A stretch of DNA of 64,000 bases from Catenulispora sp. GP43 (GCF_041260665.1 NZ_JBGCCT010000018.1:124001-188000); one strand, 5' to 3'; shown: positions 50,253-59,360, numbered from the stretch's first letter. The notes: generated by a model not told the origin, from the letters alone. Made by a program: numbers and translations.

Positions 50253-51793
50253 GAGTGTGGCGTTTCGCCCTCAGCCGTGGGGGCGAGCGTGAAGTAGAAC
50301 GTGGCGCCCTCGCCAGGAGCGCTCCGGGCCCAAACCCGCCCCCCGTGCCGGGCGATGATGCGCGCGACGATGGCCAGGCCGATGCCGGTGCCCGCGAATT
50401 CGTCGGCGCTGTGCAGGCGCTGGAAGGGCACGAACAGCTTCGCGGCGTACTGAGTGTCGAACCCCACCCCGTTGTCGGCCACGAAGTAGGTCCGGGCGTC
50501 GTCCGTCCCGAGGGATCCCACGTGGATGCGGGCGGGCGCGCGGCCGGCGGTGAACTTCCAGGCGTTCGCGAGCAGGTTCTGCAGCACCACGGCCAGCAGC
50601 CGCGGGTCCCCGGTGGCGGGCAGGTCCTCGACAACGGTCTCGACCTCGCGTTCGGGATCCGCGCCGGCCAGGTCGGCGAGGATCTCGCGGGCCTGGTCGC
50701 CGAGGTTGACCGGACGGCGCAGCAGTTCGGTGCGGCCGGCGTGGGACAGGCTGATCAGGGCGTCGATCAGGTCGGACATGCGGTTCGTGGCGGTGTGCAC
50801 GCGTTCGAGGTAGTCCCGGCCCGTCGCGTCGAGCTGTGCGGCGTGCTCCTCGAGCAGGATCTCGCTGAAGCTGCCGATCCTGCGCAGCGGAGCACGCAGG
50901 TCGTGGGAGACGGAGTAGGCGAACGCGTCGAGCTCGCGGGTGGTCGCCTCGAGCTCGGCGGTACGCTCCCGCACCCGGCTCTCCAGCTCGGTGATCAGCG
51001 TGCTGACATGCTGCTCGGCGCGCTTGAGGTCGGTGATGTCCGTGGAGATCCCGCAGACCCCGTTCGGACGGCCGTCCGGATCGGTGATCGGGTACTTCAC
51101 CGTGAGGTAGGTGTGGGGGCCGTCGGGGTGCGGAGCGACCTCCTCCACCTGGATCGGGACGCCGCGCTTCAAGGCCTTGAGATCGTTGGCCCGGAACTTG
51201 TCCGCCGTCTCCTTCGGGAACAGGTCGTGGTCGGTCAGCCCGACCATGCTCTCCCGCCGGACGTTGAACAGCTGCTCGTACTCCCGGTTGACCAGGATGT
51301 AGCGGCCCTCGATATCGCGCATGTAGATCACCACGGAGGTGTTGTCGATCACCTTCCACAGTTGGCCGCTCTCCTTCGTGGCCTCCAGCAGCCCCGCCTG
51401 CTCGCGGCGCTCCCCCGCCTTCGCCCGGGTGGCGGCGCCCGCGACGACCAGCCCTGCGACCCCTAGGACGGCGACATCAGCGACCGCGACGGCGATCGCG
51501 GTCGTCCGGGACGGCGACGCGCCGGCCGAGGCGAGAACCAGCACGAGCACGGAGACAACGCCGGCCACGACGACGAGGACAGCCATGCCGACCAGCAGCG
51601 GCGCGCGCCGCAGCGCGGATGCCGCTGCGAGCAGCCCGCGTCGTGCGGCGCTGGATCCCGCGGGGCCGGGGCCGGAGGTCACCGGCGTTTTCCCCGATCC
51701 GCCGCCACGCCAGGCCGCCTCACTCCGTTGCCTCACCTCTGTGCTGGATATTTCCTCGAGTCTGCGCAGCGCCGGGGCGGCCGGCAACCTCAC
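50249..51793 (-). CDS. PAS-domain sensor histidine kinase
   Basis: 514 aa. Two membrane segments (about 65-90 and 97-120), then a PAS domain (NTSVVIYMRDIEGRYILVNREYEQLF...GVCGISTDITDLKRAEQ), a coiled-coil linker, a phosphoacceptor H297 in FAYSVSHDLRAPLRR (HisKA) and an HATPase_c domain (VVLQNLLANAWKFTAG, VADNGVGFD, GTGIGLAIVARII). Such bacteriophytochrome-like layouts bind small ligands or redox cofactors through PAS. No response regulator gene is adjacent, so it is an orphan. The start may be GTG 51793 or a GTG 18-20 codons further in. Confidence 0.87.
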   Translation of the reverse strand: MRLPAAPALRRLEEISSTEVRQRSEAAWRGGGSGKTPVTSGPGPAGSSAARRGLLAAASALRRAPLLVGMAVLVVVAGVVSVLVLVLASAGASPSRTTAIAVAVADVAVLGVAGLVVAGAATRAKAGERREQAGLLEATKESGQLWKVIDNTSVVIYMRDIEGRYILVNREYEQLFNVRRESMVGLTDHDLFPKETADKFRANDLKALKRGVPIQVEEVAPHPDGPHTYLTVKYPITDPDGRPNGVCGISTDITDLKRAEQHVSTLITELESRVRERTAELEATTRELDAFAYSVSHDLRAPLRRIGSFSEILLEEHAAQLDATGRDYLERVHTATNRMSDLIDALISLSHAGRTELLRRPVNLGDQAREILADLAGADPEREVETVVEDLPATGDPRLLAVVLQNLLANAWKFTAGRAPARIHVGSLGTDDARTYFVADNGVGFDTQYAAKLFVPFQRLHSADEFAGTGIGLAIVARIIARHGGRVWARSAPGEGATFYFTLAPTAEGETPHS

Positions 51794-51868
51794 TGAGCCT
51801 TACGGGGCGCATCGGTCGCGTCGGTCGACGGTCCGGCGCGACAATGGCGGTGACCGAGGAGGCGCGAA

Positions 51869-52564
51869 ATGTCGGCGGATTCGACGGACTCGACGGATTC
51901 TGCGGATTCGATAAATTCGGCAGCGCAGCTGCGTGCCTTCCAGCGCACCGCACAGGCGGCGGCGTTCGACCACATCGGCGAGCGCTACGACGAGGCCTTC
52001 CCGCACAAGGAGGGCCAGATCGCCGTCGCCCAGTGGCTCATCGAGCGCTTACGCCCGGGGGCGCGCATCCTGGACGTCGGGTGCGGTACCGGCCTGCCGA
52101 CGGCCCGCCAGCTGGTCGAGTCCGGCGCCGACGTCACCGGCATCGACATCTCGCCGGTGATGCTCGCGCTGGCCCGGGCCAACGTCCCCGAGGCAGAGTT
52201 CCTCCTGCTGGACGCCACCGAGGTGGACTCCTCGCTCGGCGTCTTCGACGCGGTCGTCGCGTTCTTCTCGCTGCTCATGCTGCCGCGTTCGGAGATCCCG
52301 GCCGCGCTCGAGGCGCTGCGCTCCGTGCTGCATCCCGGCGGCTGGCTGATCCTCAGCATGGTCGAGGCCGACCTCGACCACGTGCCCATCTCGTTCCTCG
52401 GGGTGTCGGTGCACGTCACAGGCTACTTCGAGGAGAGGTTGCGCCGGGTTGTGAGCGAAGCCGGATTCCGCATCGTCGACCAGGACATCGAACGCTATGC
52501 ACCCGTCGGCCGCTATGCCCAGCCGGAGATCCAGCTGTTCCTCGCGTGTCAGCGCGACGCCTGA
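51869..52564 (+). CDS. SAM-dependent class I methyltransferase
   Basis: 231 aa. After a repetitive N terminus (STDSTDSADSINSAAQ, coded by 9-bp tandem repeats) it has motif I ILDVGCGTGLPTARQLVESGADVTGID, motif II VFDAVVAFFSLLMLP and motif III LEALRSVLHPGGWLILSM. AGGAGG precedes the ATG at 51869. The acceptor is unknown. It diverges from the histidine kinase gene with 75 bp between. Confidence 0.88.
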   Translation: MSADSTDSTDSADSINSAAQLRAFQRTAQAAAFDHIGERYDEAFPHKEGQIAVAQWLIERLRPGARILDVGCGTGLPTARQLVESGADVTGIDISPVMLALARANVPEAEFLLLDATEVDSSLGVFDAVVAFFSLLMLPRSEIPAALEALRSVLHPGGWLILSMVEADLDHVPISFLGVSVHVTGYFEERLRRVVSEAGFRIVDQDIERYAPVGRYAQPEIQLFLACQRDA

Positions 52565-52618
52565 GCCGCCGCGCTGACACCCGAACCAACACCCGAACCG
52601 CCGCTCGGCCGGCGGCCT

Positions 52619-54136
52619 CTACCCCTGACCGGTCACGCCGGGCTTGATCTCGCTGCGGGAAGCCACGGGCGGCGGGAAGATGCCCTGTCCCGGAGTCAGG
52701 ATCCGCTGCGGGTCGTACCGATGCTTGGCGGCGGCGAAGAACGGCCACTGCCCGCCGTACTGCTGGCGCCAGTCGCGCGCGGTCAAGCCCGGAATGGACC
52801 CGACCGGGTATTGGGTACCGCCGAGCGACTGGTTGTCGTGGTAGAGCACGCTGTTCGCGGCGAGCATCGCCGATGCGGGCAGCGCGTCAGTGTCCGGTGA
52901 CGCGGTGCGCAGAATCGAGAACAGGAAAGCGAACTCGCCGTCCCGCGGCACCCGCAGCAGCGGCTCTTTCAGCTTCTGGGTGGGGACCGGGTAGACCAGG
53001 ACCAGTCCGCTGGCCCCGATGTCGTCCGCGGTCAGACCTGCGACGGTCGTGCTGACGAACGTGTCGGCGTCCGCATCGGGGACCAGCAGGTTGAGCCAGG
53101 GGTGGGGGTCGAACCATTCGCCGGTGGACTTCAGGAACGCGACGACCGGCGCGAGCTGGTTGATGAAGTCGGCGTAGGCGACGTCCTGGGTCTGGGGCGT
53201 CCCGGTGAAGCCGAGGCCGGCGAGCAGCGCGGCGTCGTCCGGCGGGGTGGTGGTGAAGTAGGACGCCCCTTGGAGGGCGAACTGCGCGGCGGCGCCGACC
53301 GGGCTGACCGAGCCCTCGAGCCAGTCGAACCGGCCCTCGCGCGCGGCCAGGCGCTGGGCCGCCATCAGGCCCGCCGCCGTGGGGTACGCCAGGTTGTAGG
53401 TGCGCACCATGGTCGGCGCCGGCACCAGGCGCACCGTGCACCGGGTGATCACCGCGACCTGTCCGAGCCCGGCGAGCGCGGCGTGGAACAGGTCGGCGTT
53501 CACGGCCGCGGAGCAGGTGTGCACCTCGCCGGTCCCGGTGACCACCTCGAGCTCGGTCACGTTGTCCACCTGCGCGCCGAAACGCTGCGAGGCCCCGCCG
53601 AACCCGCCGGCCGCCAGCGTGCCGCCCACCGACAGCTCGATGTAGTCGGTGAACACCGGGGGCGTCAGGCCGTGCGTGAGGCTCGCGTGCAGCAGCGCGC
53701 TCCACAGCGCGCCGGCGCCCACCGACGCCGTGCCGGCGGCCGGGTCGACGGTGATCGAGCTCAGCGGGGTCATGTCGATCACCAGACCGCCGTCGACCTG
53801 CGCCTGGCCGTAGGTCTGGTGGCCCTGGCCGCGCGGAGCGACCGGCAACCCCTGGCGCGCGCAGAACGCGATCATCACCGCGATGTCGTTGACGGATCCG
53901 GGCTCGAGCACCGCGCGCGGCGTGCGGTGGATCAGATGCCCGAAGTCGTCCTCGAACGGCGCGAGATCGGCCGGGTCGAACAGCAGTCGCCCGTCCAGGG
54001 GCGGCACCGGCTCCAAGCCGGCGCCACCGCCGGTATCGGCCGACGCCCAAACGCGCATGGTGGTATCGAAGCCGACCACCACTGCGCCGCCCACAAGGGT
54101 GCGCAGTAGGGTCCGGCGACTCGGTGCGTGACCCAC
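52619..54136 (-). CDS. Secreted FAD-linked oxidase, cytokinin-dehydrogenase-like
   Basis: 505 aa. Twin-arginine signal SRRTLLRTLVGGAVVVGFD. The PCMH FAD domain shows LPVAPRGQGHQTYGQAQVDGGL (His for covalent FAD, as in GHS of cytokinin dehydrogenases) and LSVGGTLAAGGFGGASQRFG. The C-terminal domain includes WFDPHPWLNLLVPDADA, matching the substrate domain of cytokinin dehydrogenases. Activity on cytokinins or a related amine is plausible; other BBE-type substrates cannot be excluded. It is a single gene, converging with the methyltransferase gene. Confidence 0.83.
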   Translation of the reverse strand: MGHAPSRRTLLRTLVGGAVVVGFDTTMRVWASADTGGGAGLEPVPPLDGRLLFDPADLAPFEDDFGHLIHRTPRAVLEPGSVNDIAVMIAFCARQGLPVAPRGQGHQTYGQAQVDGGLVIDMTPLSSITVDPAAGTASVGAGALWSALLHASLTHGLTPPVFTDYIELSVGGTLAAGGFGGASQRFGAQVDNVTELEVVTGTGEVHTCSAAVNADLFHAALAGLGQVAVITRCTVRLVPAPTMVRTYNLAYPTAAGLMAAQRLAAREGRFDWLEGSVSPVGAAAQFALQGASYFTTTPPDDAALLAGLGFTGTPQTQDVAYADFINQLAPVVAFLKSTGEWFDPHPWLNLLVPDADADTFVSTTVAGLTADDIGASGLVLVYPVPTQKLKEPLLRVPRDGEFAFLFSILRTASPDTDALPASAMLAANSVLYHDNQSLGGTQYPVGSIPGLTARDWRQQYGGQWPFFAAAKHRYDPQRILTPGQGIFPPPVASRSEIKPGVTGQG

Positions 54137-54249
54137 GTCCGACCTCAGTTCACTAGATCGACAGAACGTCGACAGTTAACCGGCGTGCACTGCCGGCTAT
54201 TGGGAGGCGCGCCCATCGTCCCTCGAATGGCCCGCACCCACTCGGGTGG

Positions 54250-55320
54250 TCACCGGGTGCCCATATGACGGCCGGCTGCGGCCAACTGCTCGCCGAGCCA
54301 TTCGGCATCGCTGTCGGAGGCTTGTTCCAGACGCATTCTGCGGCTGCGAACGGCATCCATGGCCAGGGAAGCCAGGCGTCCGGTGTCGGGGTCGACGTCG
54401 GCGAAGTACAGCAGGTGCAGATCGTCGCGGAAGGCGTCGGTGGCCGGATCGCCCACGATGCCTTCGTAGTCGTTGATCAGGTCGCCGCAGCCGTAGAGGA
54501 TCAGGTGGTCCCGGTAGACCTCTAACGCGCGGGGATGGTGCGAGGAGTGGCCGTACACGAGGTCGACACCCCCGTCCACGAGGCGGTGTGCGAAGGCGAT
54601 CTGCTGGTCCGGGATGTGGTGGCCCCAGTTCTTGCCCCAGTGCACTGATACGGCGACGATGTCCCCGGGGCGGCGGGCCGCGGCGGCTTGCGCGACGAGG
54701 TCGTCGGCTGAGGTGTCATCGTCCTCGGCAATCAGGTTCACACCGGGACGATCTCCCGTTGCCGCCCAGGCGAGCGGCACGCCGGCGGACGGCGAGGCCG
54801 CGGCCAGGATCACGGCTCGGCCGCCGCCGCCCGGCAGGTCGACGACGGCCGGACGGCGCGCCTGCTCGATGTCGGCTCCGGCGCCGGCCACCGCGATCCC
54901 GGCGTCGGTCAGGGCTCTGATCGTGTCGAGCAGACCTGCCCGGCCGAAGTCGAGGATGTGGTTGTTCGCCAGGACGCAGACGTCGAGGCGGGCGGCGAGC
55001 AGGCACGGGACGTTGGCCGGGCTCATCCGGTAGCAGACGGCCTTGCCCGGCGCGAACTGCCCGCCGCGGGTGATCGCGGTCTCCAGGTTGACCAGCCGGA
55101 CGGCCGGCGAACGGCGGTCGAGCAGCGCCAGGGCGTCGCCCCAGGGCCAGTCGAAGGGCACCGGTCGCGGGATCGGGCCGTTGACCGCCTCGGCGAGGCG
55201 GACGTAGCCGGCGGCGTCGTGGAGGAAGGCCTCGCGCAGCTGTGGGTCACCGGGGTGCGGCAGGATGCTGTCGATGCCGCGGCCGGTCATGACGTCGCCG
55301 GCGAGGAAGAGGGTGGTCAT
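54250..55320 (-). CDS. CapA family (poly-gamma-glutamate-synthesis-like metallophosphatase) protein
   Basis: 356 aa. FLAGDVMTGRGIDSIL at the N terminus, VNLETAIT, VLANNHILDFGRAGLLDTI and DIVAVSVHWGKNWG/GVDLVYGHSSHHPRALE are the metal-ligand motifs of the CapA/PGA_cap fold. No signal peptide is visible. In Bacillus CapA joins capsule synthesis; stand-alone actinobacterial members have unknown roles. Its ATG overlaps the upstream gene's stop (ATGA), so it is translated together with the DUF72 protein. Confidence 0.85.
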   Translation of the reverse strand: MTTLFLAGDVMTGRGIDSILPHPGDPQLREAFLHDAAGYVRLAEAVNGPIPRPVPFDWPWGDALALLDRRSPAVRLVNLETAITRGGQFAPGKAVCYRMSPANVPCLLAARLDVCVLANNHILDFGRAGLLDTIRALTDAGIAVAGAGADIEQARRPAVVDLPGGGGRAVILAAASPSAGVPLAWAATGDRPGVNLIAEDDDTSADDLVAQAAAARRPGDIVAVSVHWGKNWGHHIPDQQIAFAHRLVDGGVDLVYGHSSHHPRALEVYRDHLILYGCGDLINDYEGIVGDPATDAFRDDLHLLYFADVDPDTGRLASLAMDAVRSRRMRLEQASDSDAEWLGEQLAAAGRHMGTR

Positions 55321-56132
55321 CGGGACGGCCCAGCGTGTTCGGGCGGTTCGGACGGTTCGGACGGTTCGGCTGGTTCGGGCGTTCGCGACGTCCGGCTCAC
55401 TTCAAGGCCCGCGTGCCGGGCCATGCGCGCGAACGCGAACGCGTCGTCCACGGCCGCGCCACCTGCGTCGTTGTTGAAGTAGACGTGGACGGCCGCGCCG
55501 GGAGTCCACCCGCCCTGAATCCGCTCGACCCAGTGGTGCAGCGCGCTCCTGCCGTAGTGGTGCCCGGCGCCACTGCCTCCGTGCAGCCGCACGTACCCCC
55601 AGTCCGCGGTCTGCCACAGGGGCGACACCGGACGCGAACCCCGATCGACCCAACACAGCGCCGCACCGTTGCGCTCCAGAACCTCACGCACCTCCGGCAC
55701 CCACCACGACTCATGCCGCGGCTCGACGGCAACGCGCTGACCGGTGGGAAAGCAGCGCAGGCAGGCGTCCAGATCCGACGGCTCGGCCACGAGCGTCGGC
55801 GGCAACTGGAGCAGCACCGGCCCAAGACGCGGCCCAAGCCCCGACGCAGCGGCCATGAGGCGACGCACCGGCCCCTCCGGATCCCGAAGCCGCCGGATGT
55901 GGGTGAGGTAACGACTGGCCTTGACCGCCATCGTGAAGTCCCCGGGCGTCCGGGCCCGCCAGCCGGTGAAGGTCTCGCGCTCGGGGAGCCGGTAGAAGGC
56001 CGCGTTGACCTCGACCGTGGCGAAGGCTGCCGCGTAGGTCTCCAGCCACAGGCGGTGCGGGATGTCCCGCGGGTAGAGGATCCCGGACCAGTCCTTGTAC
56101 TGCCAGCCCGACGTCCCGACGAGGATGGGCAT
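55317..56132 (-). CDS. DUF72 (YecE-like) family protein
   Basis: 271 aa from ATG 56132 (an ATG at 56150 is also possible). MPILVGTSGWQYKDWSGILYP, FATVEVNAAFYRLPERETFTGW, RRLMAAASGLGPRLGPVLLQLPPTL and VHVYFNNDAGGAAVDDA are the barrel motifs of the DUF72/YecE family, whose activity is unknown. The C-terminal tail EPAEPSEPSEPPEH derives from a 9-bp tandem tract (TTCGGACGG on the plus strand, about 55327-55378). It forms an overlapping operon with the CapA-like gene. Confidence 0.88.
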   Translation of the reverse strand: MPILVGTSGWQYKDWSGILYPRDIPHRLWLETYAAAFATVEVNAAFYRLPERETFTGWRARTPGDFTMAVKASRYLTHIRRLRDPEGPVRRLMAAASGLGPRLGPVLLQLPPTLVAEPSDLDACLRCFPTGQRVAVEPRHESWWVPEVREVLERNGAALCWVDRGSRPVSPLWQTADWGYVRLHGGSGAGHHYGRSALHHWVERIQGGWTPGAAVHVYFNNDAGGAAVDDAFAFARMARHAGLEVSRTSRTPEPAEPSEPSEPPEHAGPSR

Positions 56133-56310
56133 ACCCGACCAGGATTTCATGGCGGCGGATCGGGCGCTCACCTCTGCGTGTGCGTGGCCATCGAGGCCGC
56201 AGACCAATCCGAAGCCACCCCGGCATCGAATCGCATACGTGAGGCATGAATCGGGACAGCCGCCGCGCCGCCCCGGCCCCGTCGACGTCCAGATCCGGAG
56301 ACGACAGAGC

Positions 56311-56898
56311 ATGCTCGGACGCACCGGCTCCAAACCCGCCGCTGCCGAGGGGCAGGACACCCTGGAATCCCATCTGCGCCGGGTGGCGCTGGGCGACCGC
56401 GGGGCCTTCGACGCGGTCTACGACCAGCTCGCGGGCCCGATTCTGGGCGTGGCCCGGCGGATCGTGCGCGATCCGGCCCAGGCCGAGGAGGTGGCACAGG
56501 AGGTGTTGCTGGAGATCTGGCGCACTGCCAGCCGGTTCGATCCGGATCGCGGGTCGGCCCGGGCCTGGGCTCTGACCATGGCTCACGCGCGCGCCGTGGA
56601 TCGGGTGCGTTCCGCCGAGGCCGCCGCGCGGCGGGAGGCGCGGTGCGTGGAGTTGATGCCCGAGGCGCCGTTCGATCAGGTGGTGGAGGCAGTGGAGGCA
56701 CGCTTGGACCGGCAACGGGTCCGGCATTGCCTGGGCGGCCTGACCGAATTGCAGCGGCAGTGCGTCACGCTCGCCTATTACGGCGGCTACACCTATTCGC
56801 AGGTGGCGCATTTGCTCGACACCCCGCTGGGGACTGTGAAAACCCGTTTGCGCGACGGTTTGGCCCGACTGCGCGACTGCATGGGAGTTGGAGGATGA
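56311..56898 (+). CDS. sigK: ECF RNA polymerase sigma factor, SigK-like
   Basis: 195 aa. Region 2 (YDQLAGPILGVARRIVRDPAQAEEVAQEVLLEIWRTASRFDP) and region 4 (LTELQRQCVTLAYYGGYTYSQVAHLLDTPLGTVKTRLRDGL) are clear. The YYGGYTYSQVA and P-x-G-T-V-K-T-R form is typical of SigK. CGGAGA precedes the ATG by nine bases. Its stop overlaps the start of the anti-sigma gene (ATGA). In mycobacteria SigK and the membrane RskA control envelope proteins; here the co-directional genes downstream are the natural regulon. Confidence 0.9.
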   Translation: MLGRTGSKPAAAEGQDTLESHLRRVALGDRGAFDAVYDQLAGPILGVARRIVRDPAQAEEVAQEVLLEIWRTASRFDPDRGSARAWALTMAHARAVDRVRSAEAAARREARCVELMPEAPFDQVVEAVEARLDRQRVRHCLGGLTELQRQCVTLAYYGGYTYSQVAHLLDTPLGTVKTRLRDGLARLRDCMGVGG

Positions 56899-57689
56899 AC
56901 GTGATGTACCCCGAAGTCCACTCCCTGACCGGCGCTTACGTGTGCCACGCGCTGGACCCCGCCGAACGCGAGGCATTCGAGCGGCATCTGGTCCAGTGCC
57001 CGACCTGTGTGCAGGAAGTGGCCGAGTTGCGGGAGACCACGGCGCTGCTCGCCTCGGCCGTCGCCGAGACCCCGCCGGCGCGGTTGAAGGCCGCGGTGGA
57101 CGCGCGGATCGCGATCACCCGGCAGATCGCGCCGATCATCAGCCGCGTCCCGGCCCGGCACACCGCGCGGCCCATGCACCCCAGGCAGTCCAAGCAGTCC
57201 AAGCAGTCCAAGCAGCCCAGACAGCCCAGGCGGCGCTGGTTCACCGCCCTGGGCTGGGGTGTCGCCACCGGTCTGGCCGCCGCCGTCGCGGTGCTGGGCG
57301 TGCAGGTGAACGACCAGCAGGGCCGGATCGATCAGGCCGACCAGCGCGCCACCTCGATCTCTGCGTTGCTGGCCGCCCCCGACGTGCACACCGGAAGCGT
57401 GGTCATCAGCACTGGCGGAACCGGCACCGTGGTGGTGTCCCGGTCCCACGACGAGGCCGCGATCACCGTGAGCGGACTGACCGAACCGGCGCCGGGCAAG
57501 GCGTATCAGCTGTGGATGATGGGGCCCTCGGGCGCCCGCTCCGGCGGTGTGCTGCCGGCCGGGACCTCTGATTCAGTGCTCGCACACGGACTCGGCGACG
57601 CACAGACGATCGGGCTCACCGTCGAGCCGGCCGCGGGATCGGCTCAACCGACCACCGCGCCGGTCATGCTGCTTCCCATGCCTGCTTGA
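56895..57689 (+). CDS. rskA: Membrane anti-sigma factor, RskA-like
   Basis: 264 aa. The N-terminal zinc anti-sigma motif H31-x3-C35-x2-C38 (RHLVQCPTC) follows an AYVCHALDPAEREAFE helix. A Gln/Ser/Lys repeat (QSKQSKQSKQPRQ, from a 9-bp tandem tract) leads into one membrane span (WFTALGWGVATGLAAAVAVLGV) and the extracellular RskA C-terminal domain (GKAYQLWMMGPSGARSGGVL). It should hold SigK at the membrane until cleaved by regulated proteolysis. Overlap with sigK ensures matched synthesis. Confidence 0.9.
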   Translation: MNVMYPEVHSLTGAYVCHALDPAEREAFERHLVQCPTCVQEVAELRETTALLASAVAETPPARLKAAVDARIAITRQIAPIISRVPARHTARPMHPRQSKQSKQSKQPRQPRRRWFTALGWGVATGLAAAVAVLGVQVNDQQGRIDQADQRATSISALLAAPDVHTGSVVISTGGTGTVVVSRSHDEAAITVSGLTEPAPGKAYQLWMMGPSGARSGGVLPAGTSDSVLAHGLGDAQTIGLTVEPAAGSAQPTTAPVMLLPMPA

Positions 57690-57691
57690 AC

Positions 57692-57706
57692 GGGAAACAA
57701 ATTCCC
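57692..57706 (+). terminator. Possible short hairpin after the anti-sigma gene
   Basis: GGGAA and TTCCC surround an ACAAA loop, followed by TTT, inside an AT-richer 123-bp gap before the CHRD gene. It might partly separate the regulator genes from the rest. I could not identify a convincing SigK promoter in the remaining gap. Confidence 0.3.
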
Positions 57707-57812
57707 TTTGCAAAAAGTTCGATATCCCGCCAATCCAATCACCTGACGCCTTCGAACTCCCAGTGACACATCAATCCGGCCTAAAAGACCGTTGAGTCTG
57801 GAGGAGCGAGCG

Positions 57813-58610
57813 ATGAGCAGAGCAGGGAGAATCACCGGAAGAATAACGGCGGCGGCAGCGGTGACAGCCTTCGCGACCATACCGATCGCCATGGTGGCCG
57901 GCACGGCCGGCGCGCAGTCGTCCGGCACCGCCACCTACATGGCGACGCTGGACCCGCTGAACCACGCCTCCGGCTCCGGGACGCTGATGCTTAAGCTGAC
58001 CGGCGACCAGGCCGTCATCACCGAGAACGTGCAGGGACTGGCCACGACCTTCATGGGCGCGGCCTATCCGCACGTGCAGCACATCCACATCGGTGCGGCG
58101 GGCACCTGCCCGGGCGCCTCGGCCGACAAGAACGGCGACGGCGTGGTCAGCACCACCGAGGGCGCGCCGTTCTACGGCGGCATCGGCACCACGCTGAGCG
58201 TCAGCGGGGACACCAGCCCCGCGGCCGGAACCGACGTCAAGATCGCACCGTCCGGTGGTTCGTTCAGCTACTCCCGCACCATCACCCTGGACGCGGCGAC
58301 CGTGTCCTCGATCCAGGCCGGCAAGGCCGTGATCGTGGTCCACGGCCTGGACCCGGCAACCCTCAGCGCCCAGGCGCAGGCCGAGCCCAGTGACCTGGTT
58401 CCGTCGCTGCCGCTGGCCGCGACGTCGCCGGCACTGTGCGGTCCGCTGCAGGTGTCGCAGATGTCGTCGGTCCCCGGCGGCGGTGTGAACACCGGCGGTG
58501 GCGGGACCGCCGGGCTGCAGGAGCCGTGGATGTTCGGCGCGAGCGCCGGCCTGGCGGCCGCCGCTGGTGGCGCGCTGTATCTGCGGCGCCGGAACGCCGA
58601 CCAGAAGTAG
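57813..58610 (+). CDS. Secreted CHRD-domain protein with C-terminal membrane anchor
   Basis: 265 aa. Signal peptide ending near AGTAGAQ. The CHRD-type beta domain shows GTATYMATLDPLNHASGSGTL, AYPHVQHIHIGAAGTCPG (His-rich) and GSFSYSRTITLDAATV. The C terminus is a sortase-like tail without a clear LPXTG: GLQEPWMFGASAGLAAAAGGAL then LRRRNADQK. GGAGGAG precedes the ATG. With the sortase gene six bp downstream, cell-wall or membrane display is likely. The HxHxG stretch is a possible metal site. Confidence 0.85.
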   Translation: MSRAGRITGRITAAAAVTAFATIPIAMVAGTAGAQSSGTATYMATLDPLNHASGSGTLMLKLTGDQAVITENVQGLATTFMGAAYPHVQHIHIGAAGTCPGASADKNGDGVVSTTEGAPFYGGIGTTLSVSGDTSPAAGTDVKIAPSGGSFSYSRTITLDAATVSSIQAGKAVIVVHGLDPATLSAQAQAEPSDLVPSLPLAATSPALCGPLQVSQMSSVPGGGVNTGGGGTAGLQEPWMFGASAGLAAAAGGALYLRRRNADQK

Positions 58611-58616
58611 GCAGTC

Positions 58617-59342
58617 ATGTCTTGGCTGACAAGGCTGTTCGGCAATGGCCGCCGGCGTCTGCTGGCGTCGGCGGCCGCCGTCCTGCTGCTGGCTTCCGTG
58701 GGAACGCTGGCGCTCGGATTCGCCGTGCAGCACCATCCGCCGCAGCCCCCGGCTTCGGCAGCACTGCCGGCCACGGGGGTGCCGGAGCCGGCGAGTCCCA
58801 GTAGCACGCCTCCGACGACGGCGGCGAGCCCGACGACAGTACCGACAACGCCAACTCCGACACCACAGCCTCCGGCCTCGCCGGCGGCCACACCCACCGC
58901 GATCAGCATCCCCGAGATCGGTGTGCACCACTCGCTGATCCAGCTGGGTCAGAGCTCTGACGGCAGCATCCAGACACCGCCGCTGACCGACCCGTCGGTA
59001 CCCGGCTGGTACCGCTACTCCCCCGCGCCGGGGCAGGTGGGCCCGGCCGTCATCGTCGGCCACATCGACGGCACCACCGGTGCCGAGGGCGTCTTCTACA
59101 ACCTGGGCGCACTCCGGCCCGGCGACACCGTGGACGTGACCCGCAGCGACAACACCGTGGCCGTGTTCCGGATCGACGGCGTCGAGAAGTACGCCAAGAG
59201 CTCCTTCCCCACCCTGACCGTCTACGGCAACACCACCAACCCGCAACTCCGGCTGATCACCTGCGCCGGACCGTTCGAGAACCAGCACTACCAGGACGAC
59301 ATCGTCGTCTACGCCACTTTGACCGGGACCCACTCGGACTAG
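58617..59342 (+). CDS. Class F sortase
   Basis: 241 aa. An N-terminal membrane anchor (LLASAAAVLLLASVGTLALGF) precedes a Pro/Thr/Ala-rich linker and a sortase fold with catalytic H149 (VIVGHIDG) and C216 (LRLITCAGPF). Class F enzymes of actinobacteria recognise LPXTG-like signals. The linker itself contains LPATG at 50-54. It lies between the CHRD gene and two lipoprotein genes, so its substrate is probably local. Confidence 0.88.
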   Translation: MSWLTRLFGNGRRRLLASAAAVLLLASVGTLALGFAVQHHPPQPPASAALPATGVPEPASPSSTPPTTAASPTTVPTTPTPTPQPPASPAATPTAISIPEIGVHHSLIQLGQSSDGSIQTPPLTDPSVPGWYRYSPAPGQVGPAVIVGHIDGTTGAEGVFYNLGALRPGDTVDVTRSDNTVAVFRIDGVEKYAKSSFPTLTVYGNTTNPQLRLITCAGPFENQHYQDDIVVYATLTGTHSD

Positions 59343-59360
59343 CCCGCGGAGGCGGACATC

